5,431 nt of DNA, from positions 1 through 5,431 of the forward strand of contig JALVGO010000041.1 of assembly GCA_027029065.1 (NCBI GenBank), read 5' to 3'. The DNA comes from Sulfurovum sp. (GTDB taxonomy: Bacteria > Campylobacterota > Campylobacteria > Campylobacterales > Sulfurovaceae). How positions within the stretch are numbered: the first letter of the stretch is position 1; every line of letters starts with the position of its first letter. Made by a program: the position numbers and the translations under genes. The notes below the pieces were generated by a model. That model ran no database searches. It was not told the DNA's origin and saw nothing but the letters and a program-made list of their open reading frames with translations. Shown here piece by piece: positions 1-5,298 of the stretch.

Positions 1-1040
1 TCGCTTTGAATAAGCAGTTCTATTTTGTTCTTCGGTATCTCCTCCGTGACAATGACAGCGGAGAGGTCAAACGGAGAAAATCCAAGTCTGTTACGAAGGG
101 TAACTTCTTCTTCAAACGGTGGCGGGTTAAAAAGGAGTTCTGTAACCGAACCATACGCTGTCTGCATCAATGTGTTGTAGGTCTCAAGCGTAATGAATTT
201 GACTTCATCACGGCTCATGTGGTGTAGATCTCCTGTAGCATATTCGATTTTACCGCGTGTATATTCACCCCTGAGTGTAGAGTAGGGGAGTATGTGTGAG
301 GCAACGACCTCTTTACGGACTTTGAGCTGTGCGAACTTCAGCCGCCAGTTGAGAAAACGCTGCTTGACGATGCGGTAAGGGGTGCCTTGTTCTTCTAACT
401 CCCACCGTTTTTCATAGAGGGCAATACGTGCTTCGATGGACTCAGGCTGCACCTGTCCGGAGATGGGAACGAAAAGCTCATCGGCAAGTTTTTGCTGCTG
501 GTCACGTTGCATGGTAAGCCCAAAGAGGCAGCCGCAGTAGTCTTGTCGGTAGAGCTGATCGGCTTTGGCAAGGATATTCTGCTCCTGCGTACCGGAGGCT
601 TTACGGTAGTCGGGTGCGACAAAAGCAATGCCAAACTTTTCAGCAAGTACATCACCGGCAGTTTTGAGCTGTTTGAGCGACTTTTTGGGAGAGGTCAGCA
701 GGGTAGAGGTAAACGTTTTTTCACCTATTTGCGCCGCTTTTTGCGCACTCACTTCAAAACGCCGGTCAAAACAGACTGCACACCGAGCCCCCTTTTCGGG
801 TTCATGCTCCAGCCCTCTGACAGCCTCAAGCCACGCCTCGGTGTCATACTCCCCCTCGATCAGTTCGATACCGAGCATCTTGCAGCTTCTCTTGACATCA
901 AGCAGCCGCAGATAGTACTCTGAGTAGGGGTGGATGTTAGGATCGTAGAAAAAGCCGACCAGCTTTTCGTCCGGATAGTCCTTTTGCAGCTTTTGAAGGA
1001 AGTAGTGGCTGTCTACGGCGCAGCAGATATGCACTAACAA
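1..1040 (-). CDS. queH: Epoxyqueuosine reductase QueH, long form, C-terminus cut by window edge
   Basis: QueH reduces epoxyqueuosine in tRNA to queuosine, the last step of queuosine synthesis, and is a cobalamin-free iron-sulfur alternative to QueG. Seen: an open frame of 346 codons running off the left edge without a stop. Family signatures are the N-terminal HICC (Cys6, Cys7), YDPNIHPYSEY near 32-42, RCAVCFDRR (Cys87, Cys90), DYRKASGTQEQ near 144-154 and YRQDYCGC (Cys169, Cys171). These cysteine pairs are the expected iron/cluster ligands and redox cysteines. No ATG fits the start. TTG at 1038-1040 gives MLVHICC, which matches how the family normally begins, and AAGGGG lies 6 nt upstream; GTG at 1032-1034 is the alternative. 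The ~175 residues after Cys171 exceed the short QueH core; this charged extension has no motif I recognise. The start codon and ribosome site lie inside a perfect palindrome. lpxB lies 192 bp upstream on the same strand. Confidence 0.9.
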   Translation of the reverse strand, partial: MLVHICCAVDSHYFLQKLQKDYPDEKLVGFFYDPNIHPYSEYYLRLLDVKRSCKMLGIELIEGEYDTEAWLEAVRGLEHEPEKGARCAVCFDRRFEVSAQKAAQIGEKTFTSTLLTSPKKSLKQLKTAGDVLAEKFGIAFVAPDYRKASGTQEQNILAKADQLYRQDYCGCLFGLTMQRDQQQKLADELFVPISGQVQPESIEARIALYEKRWELEEQGTPYRIVKQRFLNWRLKFAQLKVRKEVVASHILPYSTLRGEYTRGKIEYATGDLHHMSRDEVKFITLETYNTLMQTAYGSVTELLFNPPPFEEEVTLRNRLGFSPFDLSAVIVTEEIPKNKIELLIQS

Positions 1041-1061
1041 GGGGTACCCCTTGTTAGTGCA
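1030..1061. repeat. 32-bp perfect palindrome spanning the queH ribosome site and start codon
   Basis: The half-site TGCACTAACAAGGGGT is followed directly by its exact reverse complement. Flanking bases 1029 and 1062 do not pair, so the palindrome is exactly 32 bp. As RNA it could fold to a 14-bp stem with a 4-nt loop. In the queH message one arm carries the AAGGGG ribosome site and the other the start region TTG-TTA-GTG-CA, so folding would hide both. There is no T-run after the stem on either strand (AGTGAATAG on plus, TATCTGCTG on minus), so it is not a typical intrinsic terminator. Confidence 0.9.
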
Positions 1062-1089
1062 GTGAATAGTGAATGGTGAATGGTGAATA
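1062..1089 (+). repeat. Heptanucleotide tandem repeat, four units of GTGAATR
   Basis: Four contiguous 7-bp units are seen: GTGAATA, then GTGAATG twice, then GTGAATA. The block begins one base after the 32-bp palindrome. A related four-unit block in the opposite orientation sits at 1217-1244, so the two blocks bracket the queH/lpxB spacer like inverted arms. Short heptamer arrays of this kind occur between genes in several bacterial groups; whether this one is dispersed in this genome cannot be told from one window. Confidence 0.8.
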
Positions 1090-1130
1090 GTGTCGGTATG
1101 TGTTGCTTTGCAACGCTTTTATTTTTCGGT

Positions 1131-1158
1131 TGCTCATTGCTCACTGCTCGGTTACTCA
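1131..1158 (+). repeat. Degenerate heptamer block related to TGCTCAT
   Basis: Units TGCTCAT, TGCTCAC and TGCTCGG follow each other without spacing, with a more diverged TTACTCA after them. The 7-bp period matches the blocks on either side although the unit differs, suggesting the whole spacer grew by slippage or recombination of 7-bp units. No gene overlaps it with confidence. Confidence 0.55.
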
Positions 1159-1180
1159 TTCTTCTGTTCCTCATTTCAAT

Positions 1181-1206
1181 CAATAAAAGCTTTTCGCCAG
1201 AAAAGC
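1181..1206 (-). terminator. Candidate intrinsic terminator of lpxB
   Basis: On the minus strand a 7-bp stem GCTTTTC / GAAAAGC with loop TGGC (1189-1206) is followed by TTTTATTG. It begins 27 bp past the lpxB stop, the expected place. The stem is AT-rich with only three G-C pairs, so termination may be partial and some transcripts may continue into queH, for which no convincing promoter of its own was found. Confidence 0.5.
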
Positions 1207-1216
1207 ATACCACAAC

Positions 1217-1244
1217 TCTTCACTCTTCACTATTAGCTATTCAC
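1217..1244 (-). repeat. Heptanucleotide tandem repeat overlapping the lpxB 3' end
   Basis: Read on the minus strand, four contiguous 7-bp units are GTGAATA, GCTAATA and GTGAAGA twice. The unit is the same type as at 1062-1089 but inverted. The last three sense codons of lpxB (GTG AAT AGC) and its TAA stop lie inside the block. Because 7 is not a multiple of 3, the TGA and TAG/TAA triplets in the units fall in successive frames, so the block ends reading in any frame. Confidence 0.75.
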
Positions 1245-2273
1245 TAAAATGTCCGCGACATTTTCACTGCTTCCATGCCCCAGATATGCTCTGAGCTCTG
1301 CGGCTTTGTCAGCGAATTTTTTCCGGTCGGTATTGTAGTATTCTGCAAGCAGATTGTCAACCGTGACATTTTCCTGAAGGAGTTCGTTGTGAAGTGTCGT
1401 GCCGTTGTGGTGGGTGAGGATGATGTTTGCCAGTCCTACCTGTTTGATGCCCAAAATTTTTGTGCCGATGAAGTAGTCGAGTTTCTTTGCGATGTAGGCA
1501 AGGGTAAAAGGGGTACCGATAAGAGCAGCTTCCAGTGTGGCGGTACCGGAACAAATAAACGCAAATTCTGATCTTGCCAATGCCGTATGGGTATCACGGC
1601 TGATGGTGAACATGCTGATATCACCATAGAGTGTGGCTATCTTTTCCTTAGAGAAACTTGGCGGGATGACAAGTTGTGCCTCTTTGTCGGGAAGGGCAGC
1701 TACTACCTCTTTAAATATAGGAAGCAAACGGCTGATCTCGCCGCTTCTGCTGCCTGGAAGGAAGGTGATGACACCCGGTTTGCCCTCATAGTTTATGTCG
1801 ATCTCATCAAGCAGCGGATGACCTACATACTCCGCTTTACCGCCCGGGTAGCAGGATGTCTCAAAGGGTAAAATACCCAGCAGTCTGTCGCAGTAGCGCT
1901 CCAGCTTCTCCACACGTTTGGGGCGGCTTGCCCAGACCTGAGGGAGGATGTAGTAGATGATCTCCTTGTCAGGGTAGGCGGTTTTGAGCTTCTTTGCCAG
2001 CGGCAGGTTGAAGCCTGAACCGTCCATCAGAAGCACTTTGTCAGCATCTTTGGCGAGTGCTACCATCTCATCGGCTACTTTAAAGAACCAGGGCAGTTTT
2101 TTCACCGCATCGACCACCCCCATGATCGCCATATCGCTGATGTCATACAGCGGTGTACCTGCCTCGATGCGCTTGTCGAAAATGCCGGAAAGTGTAATAT
2201 TTTCGGTGTGTTGGAGTACCTCGCGCAGATGCAGGTTAGAGGAGGGTTCCAGTGCGGAAACAAGCAGTTTCAT
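1233..2273 (-). CDS. lpxB: Lipid-A-disaccharide synthase LpxB
   Basis: LpxB is the GT19 glycosyltransferase that joins UDP-2,3-diacylglucosamine and lipid X (2,3-diacylglucosamine 1-phosphate) into the disaccharide core of lipid A at the inner face of the inner membrane. Seen in order over 346 residues: MG at 51-52, DGSGFNLPLAKKL from 84, YYILPQVWASRPKR near 107-120 (family YY-x-SP-x-VWAW type), YVGHPLLD 149-156, FLPGSRSGEI 171-180, CSGTATLEAAL 241-251 and VGLANIIL 279-286. The PGSR...EI and SGT-x-TLE motifs form the nucleotide-sugar side. The length is slightly below the usual 360-390. The N-terminal motif is ALEPSSNLHL where many LpxB have GE-x-SGD, probably a lineage trait. The ATG at 2271-2273 has AAGGA about 8 nt upstream. 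The 3' end runs into a heptamer repeat. lpxB is divergent from amrS across 118 bp. Confidence 0.95.
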   Translation of the reverse strand: MKLLVSALEPSSNLHLREVLQHTENITLSGIFDKRIEAGTPLYDISDMAIMGVVDAVKKLPWFFKVADEMVALAKDADKVLLMDGSGFNLPLAKKLKTAYPDKEIIYYILPQVWASRPKRVEKLERYCDRLLGILPFETSCYPGGKAEYVGHPLLDEIDINYEGKPGVITFLPGSRSGEISRLLPIFKEVVAALPDKEAQLVIPPSFSKEKIATLYGDISMFTISRDTHTALARSEFAFICSGTATLEAALIGTPFTLAYIAKKLDYFIGTKILGIKQVGLANIILTHHNGTTLHNELLQENVTVDNLLAEYYNTDRKKFADKAAELRAYLGHGSSENVADILVNS

Positions 2274-2310
2274 AGTGCTTCCTTAAGATCTGTAATGATG
2301 CATTTTCGAG

Positions 2311-2339
2311 AGTATACCCCAAAATTTGACAAATACAAA
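2311..2339 (-). promoter_or_regulatory. Candidate lpxB promoter
   Basis: On the minus strand a -10 candidate TATACT lies at 2311-2316. A weak -35 (TTTGTA, 2334-2339) sits 17 bp upstream. Transcription would start near 2304, leaving a leader of about 31 nt before the lpxB ATG. The weak -35 is normal for Campylobacterota. The element overlaps the -35 box of the rightward amr promoter, so the two polymerases would compete for this DNA. Confidence 0.5.
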
Positions 2340-2354
2340 GTTTAGTGATATAAT
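2326..2354 (+). promoter_or_regulatory. Consensus sigma70 promoter of the amrSBA operon
   Basis: The -35 TTGACA (2326-2331) and the -10 TATAAT (2349-2354) are both perfect and are separated by exactly 17 bp. TG at 2346-2347 supplies an extended -10. The predicted start is near 2361, about 30 nt before the amrS ATG. So complete a match is unusual for Campylobacterota, where the -35 is normally poorly conserved, and implies strong intrinsic activity. Confidence 0.85.
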
Positions 2355-2369
2355 GAAATAAAGTTTAGT
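2337..2369 (+). repeat. Direct repeat AAAGTTTAGT in the amr promoter
   Basis: The 10-mer AAAGTTTAGT occurs at 2337-2346 and again at 2360-2369, 23 bp start to start, or roughly two DNA turns. The first copy lies in the -35/-10 spacer and the second at the predicted transcription start. This would suit a regulator binding one face of the helix, but an AT-rich chance repeat is possible. Confidence 0.4.
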
Positions 2370-2378
2370 CAGTGACTA
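2366..2378. promoter_or_regulatory. Candidate operator palindrome TAGTCA-G-TGACTA
   Basis: This is a perfect 6+1+6 inverted repeat just after the predicted transcription start of the amr operon and 13 bp before the amrS ATG. Its position fits a repressor site of the MarR/HxlR dimer type. The regulator is unknown and no regulator gene lies in the window. Confidence 0.4.
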
Positions 2379-2391
2379 TAAAGGTGTAACG

Positions 2392-3402
2392 ATGACATAC
2401 CATCCTAAATTTGAATACTTTACCCCCAAAGAGAACGGAAAGATCGTCTGTAATCTCTGCCGGCACAGCTGTCAGCTCAAAGAGGGGCAGGTGGGTATCT
2501 GCGGGGTGAACCAGAATGTTGGGGGCAGACTCAAGACGCTGGTCTACGGGCATCCCATCGCCGTACATGTAGATCCGGTCGAGAAGAAACCGCTTTATCA
2601 TCTGCTGCCCAACTCGAAAGTGCTTTCGTTTGGTACGGTGGGATGCAACTTCAAGTGTCCTTTCTGCCAGAACTGGGACATCTCACAGAGCAAAGAGGTC
2701 AATGAGAACATCGAGGTCTCACCCGAGCAGATGGTACAGCTTGCCATTGAACACGGTGCGAAGTCCATCGCCTATACCTACAACGAACCGACTATCTTCT
2801 ACCCCTATGCCAAAGATATTGGGCTGATCGCCAAAACCAGAGGCATCAAGAACATCTTTGTCAGCAACGGTTTTGAGAGCAAGGAGATGATTGACGATAT
2901 GGCGACATGGGTCGATGCAGCCAATATCGATCTCAAAAGCTGGGATGACAAGTACTACAAAAAGGTGCTCAAAGGCGGGCTTGAAGAGGTGAAAGATACC
3001 CTCAGGCGTCTTGTAAAAAACGGCGTGTGGGTAGAGGTGACCACACTGCTCATTGAAGGTGAAAACGACAGTGACAAAGCGCTTGAAGAGATGGCATCTT
3101 TCATCGCCAATGATCTTGGAGTGCATGTGCCGTGGCATCTGAGTGCGTTTTACCCCAACTACAAGATGCGTGACCATCAGGCAACAGCACTGGCAACGCT
3201 GAAACGGGCAGAGGCTATTGGCAAAAAGGCAGGTTTGAAATATATCTATCTTGGCAACGTAGGGCAGGATTCACCGACACGCTGCCACCACTGCGATACC
3301 ATTCTTATTGCCCGCAACGGGTATGGACAGATAGATAACCGCATCAAAGAGGAGGGCAGCTGTCCGGTCTGCAGCAGCATCATAGAAGGAGTGTGGAGAT
3401 GA
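2392..3402 (+). CDS. amrS: AmmeMemoRadiSam system radical SAM protein AmrS
   Basis: This is a radical SAM enzyme related to pyruvate formate-lyase activating enzymes. It binds a [4Fe-4S] cluster and S-adenosylmethionine; its substrate is not established. Seen over 336 residues: an N-terminal four-cysteine segment typical of the family (Cys20, Cys23, Cys27, Cys37 in CNLCRHSCQLKEGQVGICG), the radical SAM signature C-x3-C-x2-C at Cys85, Cys89 and Cys92 (GCNFKCPFC), YTYNEPT at 128-134, a glycine-containing SNGF at 158-161 and DLKSW at 180-184. A C-terminal pair CHHC (298-301) and CPVC (324-327) looks like a zinc ribbon or an extra cluster site, followed by the usual GVW end. Length and domain order are normal. 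AAGGTG lies about 7 nt before the ATG. It is the first gene of the operon and its TGA overlaps the amrB ATG. Confidence 0.94.
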   Translation: MTYHPKFEYFTPKENGKIVCNLCRHSCQLKEGQVGICGVNQNVGGRLKTLVYGHPIAVHVDPVEKKPLYHLLPNSKVLSFGTVGCNFKCPFCQNWDISQSKEVNENIEVSPEQMVQLAIEHGAKSIAYTYNEPTIFYPYAKDIGLIAKTRGIKNIFVSNGFESKEMIDDMATWVDAANIDLKSWDDKYYKKVLKGGLEEVKDTLRRLVKNGVWVEVTTLLIEGENDSDKALEEMASFIANDLGVHVPWHLSAFYPNYKMRDHQATALATLKRAEAIGKKAGLKYIYLGNVGQDSPTRCHHCDTILIARNGYGQIDNRIKEEGSCPVCSSIIEGVWR

Positions 3403-4214
3403 GTGCAAGAGAGACAGCCGTTGCAGGACAGTTCTATCCGGCAACAGCAAATGAGATAGAGAAGATGATAGAACACTATAACAGTATATTGGATGCACAT
3501 ACCAATACCGATGCGCTTTTTTCGCTCAAGAGCCGTGCGGTAATCGTACCGCATGCGGGGTATGTCTACAGCGGTTTTACTGCCAATGTCGCTCTGCGTC
3601 TGCTCGGGATGCAGGATATCCGGCGTGTGGTGGTCATTGGTCCGAGCCACCGGGTCTACCTGGAGGGAGTCTCGGCAGCGGAGTATGACAGCTACGAGAC
3701 ACCCTTTGGTGCATTGCGGGTGGACAAAGCCCTTGTTGCAGAGCTTAAAGCGATGTATGGGGTGCACTTCTACCCCGAAGCACACCATGAGCACAGCACT
3801 GAAGTGCAGATGCCTTTTGTGAAGTACTATATGCCCGATGTAAGTGTGGTAGAGCTTGTTTACGGTGATGCTTCACCCGCAAAGATAGCCGAGATGATCG
3901 ACTACCTGCTGGACGATCCGCATACGGGAGTGGTCATCAGTACAGACTTGAGCCACTACTATGACATAGAAAAAGCCAAACGGCTTGACAGCATCTGTCT
4001 GGATGCTGTGATGAAGCTTGATGTGTCCCAACTTCATCAAGGATGTGAAGCGTGCGGGAAGATCGGTGTAGAGGCGATGCTGATCGCGGCACGGCACAAA
4101 GGGCTCAAGCCACACATTCTCGACTACCGTACCAGTGCGGATGCCAGCGGTGACAGGTCGCAAGTGGTGGGCTATACCAGTGTTGCATTTACCAAGGAGG
4201 ATGAAGATGGATAA
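3399..4214 (+). CDS. amrB: AmmeMemoRadiSam system protein B, Memo family
   Basis: This protein belongs to the Memo family, which has the fold of non-haem iron (LigB-type) dioxygenases; human MEMO1 is a homologue, and the bacterial role is unproven. Seen over 271 residues: VPHAGYVYSG at 50-59 (His52), IGPSHRVY at 80-87 (His84), EHSTEVQMPF at 131-140, STDLSHYYD at 181-189 (Asp183, His186) and EACGKIGVEAML near 217-228 (Cys219). His52, His84, His186 and Cys219 correspond to the metal/active-site set described for MEMO1, so the site looks intact. It ends DASGD...VVGYTSVAF, as is normal. The ATG at 3399 is chosen because AAGGAG ends 7 nt upstream; the in-frame GTG at 3393 sits almost on that site. 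The start forms ATGA with the amrS stop, indicating translational coupling. Confidence 0.93.
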   Translation: MSARETAVAGQFYPATANEIEKMIEHYNSILDAHTNTDALFSLKSRAVIVPHAGYVYSGFTANVALRLLGMQDIRRVVVIGPSHRVYLEGVSAAEYDSYETPFGALRVDKALVAELKAMYGVHFYPEAHHEHSTEVQMPFVKYYMPDVSVVELVYGDASPAKIAEMIDYLLDDPHTGVVISTDLSHYYDIEKAKRLDSICLDAVMKLDVSQLHQGCEACGKIGVEAMLIAARHKGLKPHILDYRTSADASGDRSQVVGYTSVAFTKEDEDG

Positions 4215-4764
4215 AAGAGAAGTACTGTTGAAGTTGGCACGCGCTGCCATTGCCGAGTCGTTCGGTATCGATTATGGGGTCGACATGGAGGCGCTGCGGC
4301 GTGCCAATCCGTGGCTTGAGGAGAAAGGGGCGGCATTTGTCACACTCAACAAGAAAAACAGCGGTGCACTCCGAGGCTGCATCGGCTCCATTGTTGCCCA
4401 CCGAAAACTCTATGATGACATTGTCAGCAATGCCAAAAGTGCGGCATTTCACGATCCGCGTTTTGTGGCACTGACACCTGAAGAGTTTAACGACATTACT
4501 ATAGAGGTCTCACTCCTGACCGACCCCAAACCGCTGCCGTACAGCTCGCCTGCGGATCTGAAGTCCAAACTCAGACCCGGCATTGACGGTGTCATTTTGA
4601 AAAAAGGGAACTATCAGGCAACCTATCTGCCGCAAGTGTGGGAACAGCTGCCGACATTTGAGAGCTTCATGGCACATCTGTGCCAGAAAGCGGGCATGTC
4701 ATCAGACTGCCTCTCTGAGCATCCTGATGTCTTTGTCTATCAGGTGGAAGAGTATCATGAGTAG
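4207..4764 (+). CDS. amrA: AmmeMemoRadiSam system protein A, AMMECR1 family
   Basis: This is an AMMECR1-domain protein whose biochemical function is unknown; the human homologue is affected in a contiguous-gene syndrome with Alport syndrome, midface hypoplasia and elliptocytosis. Seen over 185 residues: the hallmark LRGCIGS at 55-61 (Cys58), AFHDPRF at 80-86, ITIEVSLLTDPKPL at 97-110, IDGVILKKG at 126-134 and TYLPQVWEQLP at 139-149. Length and order are normal for the single-domain form. The ATG at 4207 is preferred because AAGGAGG (4194-4200) lies 6 nt upstream; the ATG at 4201 touches that site, and longer in-frame extensions to 4135 lie wholly within amrB. The start overlaps the amrB stop by 8 nt, so translation is probably coupled. 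It is the last gene of the operon. Confidence 0.93.
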   Translation: MDKREVLLKLARAAIAESFGIDYGVDMEALRRANPWLEEKGAAFVTLNKKNSGALRGCIGSIVAHRKLYDDIVSNAKSAAFHDPRFVALTPEEFNDITIEVSLLTDPKPLPYSSPADLKSKLRPGIDGVILKKGNYQATYLPQVWEQLPTFESFMAHLCQKAGMSSDCLSEHPDVFVYQVEEYHE

Positions 4765-4795
4765 AGAAGTATTGTGAATAGTATAGTAGGTAGAT

Positions 4796-4816
4796 AAAAA
4801 ACAGCTGTTAGCCTTT
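4796..4816 (-). terminator. Weak candidate terminator facing left in the convergent gap
   Basis: On the minus strand AAAGGCT-AAC-AGCT-G leads into six T (positions 4801-4796). Stem GGCT/AGCT has one G-T wobble and can lengthen by AAA/TTT across a bulged G. It would serve the small gene ending at 4922, but it is about 105 bp downstream and the stem is weak. Confidence 0.25.
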
Positions 4817-4840
4817 GGACTTTTTGAGTATTACAAGAGC

Positions 4841-4855
4841 ATCATTTTTAATGAT
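4841..4855. other. AT-rich hairpin in the amrA / small-gene convergent gap
   Basis: ATCATT, TTT and AATGAT form a 6-bp stem with a 3-nt loop, 77 bp after the amrA stop. With a single T-rich triplet after it on plus, it is only a marginal terminator for the amr operon. The rest of 4765-4921 shows no gene or stronger signal, apart from a lone GTGAATAG at 4774-4781 that resembles the heptamers near 1062. Confidence 0.25.
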
Positions 4856-4921
4856 TTGTCACTATCGGGAGTGTGAAATCTTTCCAGCTCAATTTTGCAT
4901 GGCGGACAAGGCAGACGCTTT

Positions 4922-5215
4922 TCATGCGGCATTGGAGGCGTTGTTGTAGCGGTGCCAGACCTCCCAGATCTCACCTGCCATCTGCACATAGAGCTCTTTG
5001 TCTCCCACCTCTTCTCTGCCGTACCAGCTTTGAAACTCTTCGTAGACGATATCGGCAAGCTCTTCTTTGGTATGCACCTCTTTGATGCGGGAGAGAATGG
5101 TCGCCGCTTCAAGATCATACTCGTCTGTTTCAGCCACTGCACCAATCTGCATAGGGTCGTACTTCAGAAGGATGGCACTGATATCAAGATGAAGTGCTCT
5201 GTTTTTCTTTTTCAT
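4922..5215 (-). CDS. Small acidic hypothetical protein, 97 aa
   Basis: I cannot name this family with certainty. Seen: a basic start MKKKNRALHLD, then KYDPMQIGAVAETDEYDLEA at about 18-37, then an amphipathic, Glu/Lys-rich helical stretch with EEFQSWYG near 59-66, and a helical tail rich in aromatics (GEIWEVWHRYN). The pattern '(W/Y)DP...DEYD.EA..I...I' with a later F..W(F/Y)G resembles small cytoplasmic DUF1871-like or immunity-type helical proteins, but this is recall, not a search. There is no signal peptide, membrane segment or cysteine. A strong AGGAGGG lies 8 nt before the ATG at 5213-5215; a GTG directly before it (5216-5218) could also initiate. Its stop is convergent with amrA, 157 bp away. 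The upstream neighbour on the same strand is the antiporter gene, 83 bp away with an AT-rich promoter candidate between. Confidence 0.75.
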   Translation of the reverse strand: MKKKNRALHLDISAILLKYDPMQIGAVAETDEYDLEAATILSRIKEVHTKEELADIVYEEFQSWYGREEVGDKELYVQMAGEIWEVWHRYNNASNAA

Positions 5216-5251
5216 CACAGTTTCCCTCCTTTTTTGTATGAAATATTGAAA

Positions 5252-5262
5252 AATATAGTATA
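5252..5262 (-). promoter_or_regulatory. Candidate -10 region for the small hypothetical gene
   Basis: On the minus strand TATACT (5257-5262) and overlapping TATATT (5252-5257) sit in a T-rich tract about 40 bp before the ATG. No good -35 is seen at 16-18 bp. An AT-rich upstream tract with a lone -10 is common for sigma70 promoters in Campylobacterota. Confidence 0.45.
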
Positions 5263-5298
5263 AAAAATGAAGGTATACGGATGGTTAACAGTTCTGGA

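Noticed and set aside
492..923. Plus-strand open frame of 143 codons
   Set aside because: It lies antisense inside queH, whose minus frame carries all conserved QueH motifs; the plus translation has no recognisable pattern.
1102..1114. Hairpin GTTGC-TTT-GCAAC followed by a T-rich tract on plus
   Set aside because: The T-run is on the plus strand, but no plus-strand gene ends here; on the minus strand it lacks a T-run, so a terminator role is not supported.
1062..1244. CRISPR array
   Set aside because: The repeats are 7-bp tandem units without unique spacers of 25-40 bp and there are no cas genes.
2719..3177. Minus-strand open frame of 152 codons inside amrS
   Set aside because: It is the reverse shadow of the strongly conserved radical SAM gene and has a composition typical of antisense reading.
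3246..3794. Minus-strand open frame of 182 codons across the amrS/amrB junction
   Set aside because: It spans two well-supported genes on the other strand; its Cys/His richness merely mirrors their codons.
4135..4206. Longer N-terminal start for amrA
   Set aside because: It would lie entirely inside amrB; the AAGGAGG 6 nt before the ATG at 4207 fits much better.
4831..5145. Second minus-strand frame of 104 codons overlapping the small gene
   Set aside because: It is a different frame over the same DNA, rich in Lys/Arg/Pro/Ser, lacks the good ribosome site and extends past the likely gene end.
4895..5263. Plus-strand open frame of 122 codons
   Set aside because: It opposes the small minus-strand gene, which has an AGGAGGG ribosome site and a coherent protein; the plus frame has no ribosome site of note.
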